DNA from: Gaetbulibacter_A aestuarii
GTDB taxonomy: Bacteria > Bacteroidota > Bacteroidia > Flavobacteriales > Flavobacteriaceae
Reading direction: 5' to 3'
Assembly (NCBI RefSeq): GCF_039537665.1
Contig: NZ_BAABAY010000007.1
Span: 1-64,000 of the forward strand
Length of the DNA: 64,000 nt
Part shown: positions 1 to 10,200 of the stretch, piece by piece
Position numbering within the stretch: the stretch's first letter is position 1
Layout of the letters: every line of letters begins with the position of its first letter
Notes under the pieces: model-generated
The model's input: only the letters and a program-made list of their open reading frames with translations
Told to the model about the DNA's origin: nothing
Databases searched by the model: none
Position numbers and translations under genes: made by a program

Positions 1-58
1 ATACATGTAGAACACAAATGGTTCCTGGAAAAGCAGCCCGTTTTAATCCTGACAAGGA

Positions 59-277
59 ATGGGCCAAACAAAAAATCAGAATTCAGAACCAAAAAGTCGA
101 GTTAATGATACCCATGGTGAATTTAATAATTTAAACACCAATGACCTTAAAACCCTTGAAAAACGAGAAGAGGTAAAGAATAAATTAAAAACTATATGCG
201 AACCAAACCAGGATATCGATGAACTCATTAGTTCCATTGAAAATTACTGTTTGATCATCCTACATTCATTAAAATAA
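59..277 (+). CDS. small hypothetical protein upstream of recombinase
   Basis: A 72-residue, charged and Lys/Glu-rich ORF that ends 7 bp before the recombinase start, on the same strand. It has no signal peptide or recognised domain; the C-terminal half looks helical. Short ORFs directly upstream of serine recombinases are common in flavobacteria, so co-transcription is likely. The start is uncertain. Frame 3 is open from the window edge to about 131 and overlaps the first part of this ORF, so the true gene could begin outside the window or there could be a frame change. No function is proposed. Confidence 0.45.
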   Translation: MGQTKNQNSEPKSRVNDTHGEFNNLNTNDLKTLEKREEVKNKLKTICEPNQDIDELISSIENYCLIILHSLK

Positions 278-284
278 ATCCGCT

Positions 285-1784
285 ATGGATAATCTTGAAA
301 AATTTAAACGTTTTAGCCCGGAGAAAAAGACTTTCGGGAGTAATAAAAATGCGATCATATATACGCGTGTTTCAACTAAAGAACAGGCTGATACTAACAC
401 TAGTCTGGAAACTCAAAAGAAATACTGCGAGAACTACGCTAAGTCAANAGGATATATCATTGTCTATTCTTTTGATCGATTTTCAAGAACAGGTTCTAGT
501 GCAGCACAGATTAGTCATGAATTACTTCTTCAAGGGGTTCAGGTAAAAGCGGTGACTCAAGATGTTGATTCAACCTCTCCTTCCGGAAAGTTTCAACAAA
601 ACCTATTTTTCATGTTCAGTCAGTTTGATAATGAACTTCGAAAAGATAAGACTATTACAGCTATGAGTGACCTTATCAGAAAAGGCTATTGGTTATGGAC
701 GCCTCCTCTAGGGTATATAAACAAAAAGAAATATCACAAAGCTGTAGATTGGGAGATCGTTATTGATAACAAAGGAAAACTCCTTAAAAAAGCTTTTAAA
801 TGGAAGGTTCAAGGAACTTATTCAAATGTGGAAATTGTCAGAAAGCTAAATTTAGCTGGAATGAAAATTAATGAAAAACGTCTTCATGAAATATTCAAAA
901 ATCCTTTTTATTGTGGCATATTAATAAGCAACATGCTTCCGGGAGAAATTAACTTAGGAAAGCATGAACCTCTGGTATCAAAAGAAAATTTCTTAAAGAT
1001 TAATTCTAGCGATTCTCCTCATCCTAAAACTCACAAATCAGATGATGTTAATTTGCCTTTAAAACGCCTTATGTATTGTAATAGTTGCAATACACCTCTC
1101 ACTGGGTTTTTAGTCAAACGAAAAGGCCTGTATTATTACAAATGCCGTAATAAAGGGTGTTCTTGCACCAAGTCTGCAAAGCAATTACACAAAGCATTTA
1201 GAAATACACTTGATTGCTACCAGATCGATTCAAAATATAAAGATATCATTAAAGATGTCATGATTTATGTTTATTATGACATTACCAAAGAATTACGAGA
1301 GAACGAAAAAAATGTCAAAAAACAAATTACTGAGACCAAATCAAAACTTGACGCCATAGAAGAGCGATTTGCTACAGGAGAAATTACACAGGATATTTAT
1401 CAAAAATTCAAACCTAAATACGATAAAGAATTAATGGCTTTAGAGTCCAATTTAGTTGATTCCTCGATTTCGAGTTCAAACCTTAAAATTGCGATTGAAA
1501 AAGCATTAGAAATGTCTTCAAACCTCAATGAAATATGGACTTCTGGAGATTTGATACAAAAAAAGAAAATTCAAAGATTAGTCTTTCCATCCGGTTTGGG
1601 TTACGACAAGCAAAACAATAAAGTTCAAACCCCAAGAGTAAATTCTTTATTTTCTCTTATACCAAGTATATCAAAGGATTTGAAAGAAATAAAAAACGGA
1701 GAACCTATCAATTTTGACAAATTCTCCGCTCGAGTGAACCAGATAGGATTCAAACTTTTATATGGATTTAATAAAGTAATTTAA
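285..1784 (+). CDS. large serine recombinase, catalytic domain internally shortened
   Basis: A site-specific DNA recombinase of the resolvase/invertase superfamily. The N-terminus has YTRVSTKEQ with nucleophile Ser30; a SFDRFSR motif gives two active-site Arg; then come the DNA-binding Recombinase domain (PPLGY segment, about 140-240), a Cys4 zinc ribbon (CNSCNTPL...CRNKGCSC, about 262-295) and a coiled coil (about 340-400). Family members have about 40 more residues between the helix after the nucleophile and the SFDRFSR strand. Here the text jumps from NYAKS through an ambiguous codon (N at 448, residue 55) straight into GYIIVYSFDRF. The missing part normally carries another conserved active-site Arg. 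The frame is kept. This is either a collapsed assembly join or a real deletion that would inactivate the enzyme. It lies just outside the left repeat of the accessory block. Confidence 0.8.
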   Translation: MDNLEKFKRFSPEKKTFGSNKNAIIYTRVSTKEQADTNTSLETQKKYCENYAKSXGYIIVYSFDRFSRTGSSAAQISHELLLQGVQVKAVTQDVDSTSPSGKFQQNLFFMFSQFDNELRKDKTITAMSDLIRKGYWLWTPPLGYINKKKYHKAVDWEIVIDNKGKLLKKAFKWKVQGTYSNVEIVRKLNLAGMKINEKRLHEIFKNPFYCGILISNMLPGEINLGKHEPLVSKENFLKINSSDSPHPKTHKSDDVNLPLKRLMYCNSCNTPLTGFLVKRKGLYYYKCRNKGCSCTKSAKQLHKAFRNTLDCYQIDSKYKDIIKDVMIYVYYDITKELRENEKNVKKQITETKSKLDAIEERFATGEITQDIYQKFKPKYDKELMALESNLVDSSISSSNLKIAIEKALEMSSNLNEIWTSGDLIQKKKIQRLVFPSGLGYDKQNNKVQTPRVNSLFSLIPSISKDLKEIKNGEPINFDKFSARVNQIGFKLLYGFNKVI

Positions 1785-1819
1785 AATTATAGAGAGAAAT
1801 TTTTATCAATTGAAAAAAT

Positions 1820-1905
1820 CGGTTACCCAAATCAGTTACCCTATGATTGGTAAAACATGGAATCTCTTGCCATACTTAATATAACTTCTTGGAAAGCGGA
1901 GCCTC
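1820..1905. repeat. left copy of imperfect direct repeat flanking the accessory block
   Basis: The right copy is at 26932-27018, in the same orientation. Shared blocks in the same order are: cGGTTACCC; the identical 12-mer GTTACCCTATGA (1835-1846 and 26934-26945); a GGAA....CTTGC(C/T)AT block; and AGCGG(A/G)GCCTC (1895-1905 and 27008-27018, 10 of 11 identical). Block spacing differs by about 14 bp between copies, so this is an aged or degenerate pair. An attachment-site-like role is inferred from its position next to a recombinase gene and at the edge of a cargo region. Confidence 0.5.
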
Positions 1906-1977
1906 AAAAGAAAGTTGAAATATAAAATACTTATTCAGGTAGCGTCCTAATAATTTAAAAAAAGAATAATTCTGATC

Positions 1978-2865
1978 TTATAATTTTCTGATTGTAGAAG
2001 CACCATTTTTAATAATGGCATTTTTGTTTTCACTCAGAATACTCGGTAATTTATTGATGAATTTACTTTTACTTCCTTCGTATTCTTCTAATCGTATGTT
2101 TACTTGTACAACTCCGTAGCTATAAACATCGTCGGATTGAGAAACAATAGGTATATCATAATACCAAGGTGATAATATTGGCTCAGAAATCTGATTTTCA
2201 AAACCATACTTTAAATTTTTAAAATCATATTCTTGCTCTATTAAAATTGCCTTTTTAGGCGATCCGTCAGCATTTCGCCATTGTCCCTCTATAGAGACTG
2301 AAACCCTGGCATTTAGATCTTCATCAGCAAAAACCTTTGTTTTAGAAAAGAGTACTCTGAGTTCATTAAAACTCAATCTGGTTACCCCCGGATTATTCTT
2401 ATCACTTATTAGTTCAATTACTGCCTGGAAATTCAGTAAATCGTCCTCCGGCATTCTTATGATATCATCCATAGAAAAATTGGACTCCTGCCCTCTTGTC
2501 TTTGGCACATTGGAAAGGTCATGCTCTAAGGAACTTTTTATTCTTAATTCCTCATCAGGAATAACTGGTTTTGAAAATTTTTTTATGACAATTATATTGT
2601 AAGTTTTACTAGTTTCTCCCAGGTAAGATGTATAATAATCATTAATAGAAATAGACTGCGAATAGGAACTGGTTAGGGTCTTTGAGGATTTTTTCGCTAA
2701 ATAATTTGCCCCCGAGAAAAGCACTTGTAGTGTAGATTCTAATAACCCTCCTCTCGACGCAGGCCTTTTGAGTTCAACAATAAATTCTTCGGATGCTTTT
2801 ATATTAGACTTTTGATTTACTGCACAACTTGTAAAAACAATAAATATTACAAATAATTTCTTCAT
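1978..2865 (-). CDS. hypothetical lipoprotein with two R-G motifs
   Basis: A 295-residue protein with an N-terminal hydrophobic stretch ending in FTSC (Cys14), a plausible lipobox, so probably a lipid-anchored envelope protein. No domain is recognised. The body is predicted beta/alpha mixed, with several strand-like stretches in the C-terminal half. It contains SRGG (Arg38-Gly39) just after the mature N-terminus and TRGQ (Arg124-Gly125) in a polar segment. The same motif recurs in the protease operon at 15-26 kb, so this protein may be a substrate or partner; that is inference. It is the outermost gene of the block on the left, and its upstream gap of 115 bp suggests its own promoter. Confidence 0.7.
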   Translation of the reverse strand: MKKLFVIFIVFTSCAVNQKSNIKASEEFIVELKRPASRGGLLESTLQVLFSGANYLAKKSSKTLTSSYSQSISINDYYTSYLGETSKTYNIIVIKKFSKPVIPDEELRIKSSLEHDLSNVPKTRGQESNFSMDDIIRMPEDDLLNFQAVIELISDKNNPGVTRLSFNELRVLFSKTKVFADEDLNARVSVSIEGQWRNADGSPKKAILIEQEYDFKNLKYGFENQISEPILSPWYYDIPIVSQSDDVYSYGVVQVNIRLEEYEGSKSKFINKLPSILSENKNAIIKNGASTIRKL

Positions 2866-2981
2866 TCTATTTTTGAATATTACCCGTTTATTTAACTCAT
2901 TGCTTAATTACTTTTTCTTTTTACAAAACAACAGATACATTTTTGTTGTTTTAATTGTTCACAAAAAATTGGTAGAATAAT

Positions 2982-3863
2982 TTAATCTATAACTACTTTT
3001 TTAACACTACTGCCAATTTCAGAATATGCTTTAAGCAGATATATGCCTTGTTCCAAATGATTCACTTTTATTTCTGAATTCATATCGGTTTCTAAAACTA
3101 GCTTACCAAGCATATCAAACATCTCCACCTTTTTTATAGTAACTCCTGATCTTAGGTAAATAATATCTCTAGCAGGATTTGGGTAAACCGCTAATTCATT
3201 AGATAAATCTTTGGTTTCTACTGAAAGTGTCGCTCCGCCGCTATCAAAGGTATCATTGGTTAGATTTGTACCTGGATAACCACCACAATCTGCTGTATCA
3301 ACAATGCCTCCTCCGGCAGAACCACAGGCTGTGAAAAACTGATCATCATAGGTGCTTCCATCTTCAAATTGTAACATAGGGTCTGCATTGGAATCCACAA
3401 ACGTAAAATCCAAATGACATAACTTTTGTGGGGTACTATTTACATTATCATTTGCAATTGTCGATGAACTGTAAGCCTGACTAAAAGCCCAGGAAACCCG
3501 AGAGGTAGAATTATCATTTACAGTGAAAGGACCATACATAAAAAAGGGTGAACCGAAATCTATGTATTGCCCGCAAATATAGCCATCAGCATTTGGTTGC
3601 GTAACAACGAATCGCGCATTCGCCTGAACATTTTGACCAAATGCTGCCGTGTTATAGTTGAAATATAATTGTCCTGATCCCAGCTTAAAGCTTCCTGTAG
3701 TGTTAATTGTTTGGATCATAACATCCACTTCATAATGATCGTTAGTTCCATCATTGGTTATTTGAGCATTCGCAAAAGTAAAGTGAATATCCTGCCCATA
3801 GTTTAGCAAGCCACAAACAGCCATTAACACTGTTAAGATTAGTTTTTTGTAGTTTTTTTTCAT
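2982..3863 (-). CDS. T9SS-exported protein with cohesin-like N-terminal domain
   Basis: A 293-residue protein with a signal peptide (about 1-23, ending in YGQ). Next is a beta-sandwich-like domain (about 25-190) whose FKLGSGQLYFNYN segment and alternating strands resemble bacterial cohesin-type folds. The C-terminal T9SS type A sorting tail (about 220-293) has YPNPARDIIYL, MFDMLGKLV and LEQGIYLLKAYS. It should reach the cell surface. It lies 27 bp downstream of the large LRR/dockerin protein on the same strand, so both are probably one operon and may bind each other. The cohesin assignment is by pattern only and needs a fold search; export by T9SS is much firmer. Confidence 0.75.
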   Translation of the reverse strand: MKKNYKKLILTVLMAVCGLLNYGQDIHFTFANAQITNDGTNDHYEVDVMIQTINTTGSFKLGSGQLYFNYNTAAFGQNVQANARFVVTQPNADGYICGQYIDFGSPFFMYGPFTVNDNSTSRVSWAFSQAYSSSTIANDNVNSTPQKLCHLDFTFVDSNADPMLQFEDGSTYDDQFFTACGSAGGGIVDTADCGGYPGTNLTNDTFDSGGATLSVETKDLSNELAVYPNPARDIIYLRSGVTIKKVEMFDMLGKLVLETDMNSEIKVNHLEQGIYLLKAYSEIGSSVKKVVID

Positions 3864-3890
3864 AATTAAATGTTTTTGGAAATTGGAATT

Positions 3891-6800
3891 TTACTGTTGA
3901 ATTATTTTTCGTTTGGCATTCAGCTTTTTGGCTAAATATTGAACCCCTTTACCTAAATTAGGATTCAATAAGGTGTTGATATCTGTATTTTGAACTTCTC
4001 CATTCATATCAATGTCAGCATTATTATAGCCACTGATACCCCGTAATTGCTCAACGGCACTTTTATCGGTGTTCTGTACCTGACCATCGCCATTGTAGTC
4101 ACCCGCGTATAAGGCAAAAGCACCATCCCCTAAATCCATCATGGCATTATTCCCGCCTTGAACCAATGAGCTGTCAAATCTTAAGTCGACATTAATAGTA
4201 CCGCAACTTACATGAATAGGATTCGCTGTTATAACCCCTAAATGATTGCGATGACTTACCACGACATAATAATCTCCCTCCGGAACATTATCTAATAAAA
4301 TTGGTTTTTCAACACCATCGGCAGCATCCACGATCACCACATCGCCATTTCTTTTTAGCAATGCAGAACTTTTAAAAGGTATATTATCCTGATTTGTGGA
4401 ATCTCTTAATTCTATCCATACCCAATCTACAATTTCTTTTGAAAAAGAAGAATAATTGTTTGGTAAAGCAAGACCATCACTATAAGGACTTATCCGCTCT
4501 AAAGCCCCGGCTTTGTATAAATTATTATTCATCCATCCTGTGAAATAATTATACGGCCCTTGTAAGAAAAGAGAAAGTTTAAGTAGCGGAGTTTGGAGTA
4601 CAGTAACAATTCCACCAGGCTCATATATACCGGATGTCTGGGAATCTGGGGAATAATATGTGTAATCGCCTAAACCATTTATTTCTGGGGTGAAATAACA
4701 ACCAGAAAAATCTTTACTTGTTGGATTACCTCCTAAGGCTTTAAATAAATCATACTGATCAAACATGTCTCCTTCGCAAATACTTAAGTACCCGTTTTCA
4801 CCCCCAGAAGAGTTACCTGTAATAAAAAAAGTATAAATTGTTATACTTTCTATGCTACCACAATCGTCTTTGACAGTGTATATATATTCAAAACCATCAT
4901 AATATGCTCCAGTGCCTGTATTAGGGAAATCTACTTCTCCACGATCAATTAGATCATTATTGGTAGTAGTAAATGTGCCCCGTTTCCTTTTGACAAGAGC
5001 TAGTTTTGCTGTTTTACTGGACTCATGATCATCAATTAAAACATACAAATTTGTATCACCAGGATCGGCTTGTATAGTGTCATGGCTTACGATAGGAGCC
5101 TTCCTATTATATAAAAATTTACTACTCGTTTCCGAACATGAGCTTGTTGCCGGCTGGGTATAAACATAGGTGCCATAGCCTTGAAATGTACTTGGTGTCC
5201 ATGTGCCACCCGGATCAACCGTTTGGGTATTATTGTTTGAATGCTTTTCGAAAGCCCACTGTTGAAATGCCGCGTCATTTTCAAAGGTTAACTCACTACA
5301 ATTTGCAGTTAAATTATTATCAAAAAATTCAGAATTTGCACCAACAGCTAATTTTTTTTGAATTTGAAATTCTATGATGGCTTCATCAAAACATGTTGTG
5401 TATTTAAACTTATAAGCTCCGTTCTCTGTTATATCATCAAAATTAATTGAATTTTCATTAGTATCAGCAAAAGGCAAACCATCTAAACTTGTCCAATCAC
5501 CCGCACAACTATTACTTACGCCCACTAAATAACTACTTAAATCCCCATTAGGTTTATTTATATCTTCAGGGATAATACAAATGTTATATGAAGCATCCTC
5601 ACCAGCATAAGCAGTATCTTCAGAAATACGAAACTTATCAAAAGCAAAACCATCGTTTTCAATTGACCCATTCGAACCAAAAGCAATTCGAAAAAATACA
5701 CTTTGTTCTCCTAATAAATCTGTATTGTAAGGGTAAATACGGAATACCACTGTTTTCCATCCACCAGAAAATATATTTTCACTAACTCCAGACCAACCAA
5801 TATTTTGGCCACCAGGCGCACCAACAAGAATATTAGAATTATAAGGGTTTATATTTACAGAATTAAAATTTCCACCGCCAACGTTCTGCCAGGTAGAACC
5901 ACCATCTATGGAGGATTGAAAAACAGCACCATCTACATTATTTTCACAATTATACCAAATATCAAATTGTATTTGTAAACCACCATATATTGGATCATAT
6001 GCTCCAAAATCAAATTCCGGACTAATGATCCAACCACTTTCGTTTGAGTTATAATTTCCAGAAAGATTTGTAACCCAGGCGTTATTTCCTGAAGCTGCCG
6101 TATTTAAATTTGTAGAAGATGGTGTTCCTAATTCCCAGCTTGAATTGGAAACATTTACAACGTTCCAACCGCCATCGCCACTTTCAAAATCTTCAACATA
6201 AGGAAACGTTCTAATTTTATATCCACAATAATCGGAATAAGAGGCACCTATATCCTTGATCCAACCGGAATTTGCAGCAGCGCTTATTGGGTCATCTACT
6301 TGAATACAGCTTAGATAAGGATTATTTTCAAGTTGAATCGACGTTAATACATTATTGTTTCCGTTTTTTAAATTCACTTCGGTGAGTACCCCCGTATGCC
6401 CGTTTAATCTCGTCAATTTTGTATTCTGCGAAAGATCTAAGTAAGAAATTTGGGACTCATAGGTGTCGAGAGTTTCCAAATCTGGAAGAAGACTGGTATC
6501 TACCGAATTTAATGGGTTTATAGCCACACTTAGTGTTTTTAATTTGGTATTATTGGATAGGTCAAGACTAGTGAGTTGATTATCAGCAAGCGATAAATTG
6601 ACCAGATTGGAATTATTATATAAGTTTATATTGTTGAATAAATCACCTCTGGTTACGACGGTTAAGCTTGTTAAATTTGGGAGTGAATACAGGTAAGACA
6701 AATGATTAAGATAAGGCGTATTTATTATGGTGATTTCCTGTAAATTAATATTACTTCCGAAACCTATTGAAAAACTACTACTACTCTGATCATTAATTAA

Positions 6801-7073
6801 GGTAAATAGGGTTAATGCCAGAAAATCTTGTAAGCCTGTAAAATCACTTATATCATAGCCAATAATATTTAATTCGTTTAGAGCGCTAATATCAGAAGTT
6901 AACACCTGACCATTAATTGTTAAGTCAGAATCAAAACCTTCATCAACTAAATATTGTTCAAATTGGCTGTCTGGAATTAAAGTTGTTTGAGCATTTAAGC
7001 TTGAACAAAAGCCTAAAATAATAAGAAAGGAAGCAAAAATTAATTTTACCGAAGAAATAGCATTGCAAAACAT
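3891..7073 (-). CDS. large surface protein: leucine-rich repeats plus C-terminal dockerin-like module
   Basis: A 1060-residue protein with a signal peptide (ending in LNAQ). Residues about 45-260 carry irregular leucine-rich repeats of the LTSLDLSNNTKL type, introduced by the TLIPDSQFEQYL opening typical of flavobacterial LRR proteins. Residues about 290-490 are a MAM/cleaved-adhesin-like jelly-roll opening with FPYVEDFESGDGGW. Long beta-rich regions follow. The C-terminus has two calcium-loop motifs, DYNGDGQVQNTDK (992-1004) and DMNGEVQNTD (1022-1031), matching a dockerin-type pair. No canonical T9SS type A tail is present after it. Its neighbour 27 bp downstream has a cohesin-like domain. 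Likely an adhesin or surface scaffold; the exact ligand is unknown. Confidence 0.8.
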   Translation of the reverse strand: MFCNAISSVKLIFASFLIILGFCSSLNAQTTLIPDSQFEQYLVDEGFDSDLTINGQVLTSDISALNELNIIGYDISDFTGLQDFLALTLFTLINDQSSSSFSIGFGSNINLQEITIINTPYLNHLSYLYSLPNLTSLTVVTRGDLFNNINLYNNSNLVNLSLADNQLTSLDLSNNTKLKTLSVAINPLNSVDTSLLPDLETLDTYESQISYLDLSQNTKLTRLNGHTGVLTEVNLKNGNNNVLTSIQLENNPYLSCIQVDDPISAAANSGWIKDIGASYSDYCGYKIRTFPYVEDFESGDGGWNVVNVSNSSWELGTPSSTNLNTAASGNNAWVTNLSGNYNSNESGWIISPEFDFGAYDPIYGGLQIQFDIWYNCENNVDGAVFQSSIDGGSTWQNVGGGNFNSVNINPYNSNILVGAPGGQNIGWSGVSENIFSGGWKTVVFRIYPYNTDLLGEQSVFFRIAFGSNGSIENDGFAFDKFRISEDTAYAGEDASYNICIIPEDINKPNGDLSSYLVGVSNSCAGDWTSLDGLPFADTNENSINFDDITENGAYKFKYTTCFDEAIIEFQIQKKLAVGANSEFFDNNLTANCSELTFENDAAFQQWAFEKHSNNNTQTVDPGGTWTPSTFQGYGTYVYTQPATSSCSETSSKFLYNRKAPIVSHDTIQADPGDTNLYVLIDDHESSKTAKLALVKRKRGTFTTTNNDLIDRGEVDFPNTGTGAYYDGFEYIYTVKDDCGSIESITIYTFFITGNSSGGENGYLSICEGDMFDQYDLFKALGGNPTSKDFSGCYFTPEINGLGDYTYYSPDSQTSGIYEPGGIVTVLQTPLLKLSLFLQGPYNYFTGWMNNNLYKAGALERISPYSDGLALPNNYSSFSKEIVDWVWIELRDSTNQDNIPFKSSALLKRNGDVVIVDAADGVEKPILLDNVPEGDYYVVVSHRNHLGVITANPIHVSCGTINVDLRFDSSLVQGGNNAMMDLGDGAFALYAGDYNGDGQVQNTDKSAVEQLRGISGYNNADIDMNGEVQNTDINTLLNPNLGKGVQYLAKKLNAKRKIIQQ

Positions 7074-7284
7074 TTTGGTTGTTTTAAATAAACAAAAATA
7101 AGTTGAGACTTATTACAATTGCTAGCAATGAATTCTTAGGGATTTGGAAAATAAAACTATTTTTCCTTCAAAAAAAAAGATTGGAATTTATTTGAGTAAA
7201 TTTCGATAAAACACAAAAAAAACCCCATAAAATACTGGCTCTCTTGATTTTGTAAAGTGTGTATAGGATTTTTGTAAAAGGTTT

Positions 7285-10200
7285 CTATTCAAATAAAACA
7301 AACGCGGCCCATTTAAATGGTTGATTCTTATATTTAGCTTGCATGATGCGCTGCGTTTCAATAAACGCCTTTTTTACGTTGCCGCTTTGAATCCAGTCCT
7401 TGTAAAAAATATTCATAAATTCTACCGTCTCCTTATCAGGAACTTGCCATAGACTCATAATAATAATATCAACTCCAGCCATCTTAAAGGCTCGCTGCAA
7501 ACCATAGACTCCTTCATTCCCATCTATGTCGCCAAGGCCGGTATCACACGCACTAAGCACTACCAAATCTGTATTTGACAAATCTAAATTTGCAATTTCC
7601 ATGGCGGTTAAAATACCATTGTCGTCATTTATTGAATTATGCGTGTTATTCCAATAATAATTTGCGCCGGCAAAAATAAGTCCGGAACGCAGCAAAGGAT
7701 CATCTGACAAATGATAAGGATTTTCTAAACCATATAATTGACTTTCTTTATCAGTATTTTTATTATTATCAAAAAAGAATCCATGCGTCGCAATATGAAT
7801 AATGTTTGGGCTATGACCACTTAAACCCTTAAACCTTGTTTCTGTTGCTTCGTCTCCACTCCACCTATTTACCGCACTTTTTTTATCTATCAAAATGGAT
7901 TCTAAAGATTTAACTTCTTGCAAAGTTCCCTCCAGATAAGACCAATTATCACCTTGGTTATTAGACCTCGTTTTATTGGGTTTATTGCGGTTTGATTTTA
8001 AATCTACAGCCGGTTTTTTAACCGATGAAATTTTAGAATCATAATTAATACCACCAATGAGCAAGGCGTTATTGAATTCTGGATTAGCTAATTCCTTGCC
8101 TATAACACCCGTGTTACTAATTTGATATAAGTCATATTTTTCGCTTAAAGTTCCCTCCTTTTCGCTTTTAAGAGCAGCAAATGATATTTGATTTAATAAC
8201 CCACTGGGAGAAAAAAAGATCTTATTACTCCCCTTAACATATTTTTCTAATGGACTCCAAATCAAATTATAAAGTGATTCAAAGTTCTTCAAACTACTTC
8301 CCTTGGACCCTCTGCTAGCATACAACTGATTGGGGCCATTTTTTGATAAAACGGATTTCAATTGTCGTTCTTCAAATAAAGGTACCATTACGGGAAATTC
8401 CCAGGTTTTTTTAAAAACATAAGCAACATACTGAATGCTATCGGTCAATTCGTTATTATCAGAATACCGAAAATGAGAAAACTCAATAGCTATATCCTTA
8501 TGCATTAAATTAGCTTTTGATTTCTTCCAATTTTGATTTAGACTCAAATTATCGTGAAAATTGCTACTATAAATTCTTACTAATTCAGATTCTTTGGTAT
8601 TCACTTGAGATTTCAGACTATCAATATTGAGAACCTGATCCTCAGGTGGAAGTGAAAGTACTTTTGTTAGCTTAATTTTTGAAGATCGATAACTTTGGAG
8701 TTTATTGTTGATATCAGGATTATTTAGACCAGTTAATTGATCCATAAGATTTTTTGAATTATTAAGTAACAACCCCTTCAAAATTATCTGATTGTTCAAA
8801 TTTATTTCATTTAATTTATAAATCTGCTTTCCAGACCTAAAGGCTACAGACTGAATTTCATCGAAGTTTTGATTTGTTATTTTTAAAAATGCCTTTTTTT
8901 CTTTTTCACTTCTGAATTTAAAGACCTTATCAATTTGATTAAAATGAACAGCATTTGAGGAGTCTATTATCGGGATTGCTTTATTAATTTCATCTAATCC
9001 CACGTAGGTTTTCCAAAGCGTTTTCAAGATAGCGCCATAATCAGCATGATCATTACCTAATTTTTCTTTTAATTTTTCTAAATAAGTACTTAAAATTTTT
9101 AAGGCTTCATTATAGTTACCAATTTGATAATAAGCCTTAGCCAAAGCATGTTGTTTTTGATAATAAACAATGTTCTCAGTACTGGAATTGGCCTCAGAAA
9201 TTTTTAAATTTTTGTGCATTAGATCAATGGCCTCGTCATATTGATTTAGCTCAAGTAATGCATTCGTATAATGATTTAAATAAAAACCGTATTCACTATG
9301 GTTGGTATCAAAATTTTTCAGAAAAATTTCCAGAGCCTCTTCAAACAATTCTTTTGCTGGAACCAAATCTCCTTTCTTTAAGTAGAGTTGACCCATACAG
9401 TCCAGAATATCAGCATTTTTAGGATGGTTGAGACCAAAAATCTTTTCAGATGATTTTAATGCCAGGTCATAGGTTTTAAGAGCTTTACTAAACTCTCCTA
9501 ATTCCGAATAGCTATATGCCACATTTTGTAGCCTTACGGGATAGTTTGGATCATTTTCGGCAGTGCTGTTTGCGACCTCCAACGCTATTGAGAGTGCTTT
9601 TTCATAATCACCCATTTCTTCATAGGCTACGGCTAAATTATTATTGGCCGAAATATAAATGGTTTTATCTTGCTCAGTTAAGGACTTTACCTCTTCTAAT
9701 AATTTAATTTCTTGTTTAAAATCATATTGATTATGGCTTAATACCGCCTTTGTAAATACAGCTTGGATGTAAGCTATATCTTTTCGATCCTGATCTTTTA
9801 AAATAGATAGGGCTTTATTTAAGTTTGTTAATGCCTCATCGTAAAGCCCCATTTCAATATATATTTGACTTAAACTAGTCAGATTTTTGGCGTAACTGGA
9901 ATTTTGATTCCCCAACAAATTCTCAATGATCTCGTTTGATGATTTATTATATTTAATGGCTTTATCGTAATCCCCAATCTTTTTATAAGCAATGGAGATT
10001 TTATTTAAGGTTTGGCTGTAATATAAATTTTCTTTGCCTTGGACCATCTCTATTAATTTCAGGCCCTCTTCCAAGAGTTTTATAGAATTATCAAAATCAC
10101 CAATAAATCCATAAATGGTTCCCACTCTAAGAAGCATTTTAGCAAAATAAGGCTCCTTTTCTTTGTTATTCAATCTTAAATTATTCAAAGCTTCCAAATA

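Noticed and set aside
1..131. Open frame 3 from the left edge
   Set aside because: Only about 43 codons, overlaps the 59-277 ORF in another frame and has no recognisable feature; mentioned only as a possible frame change.
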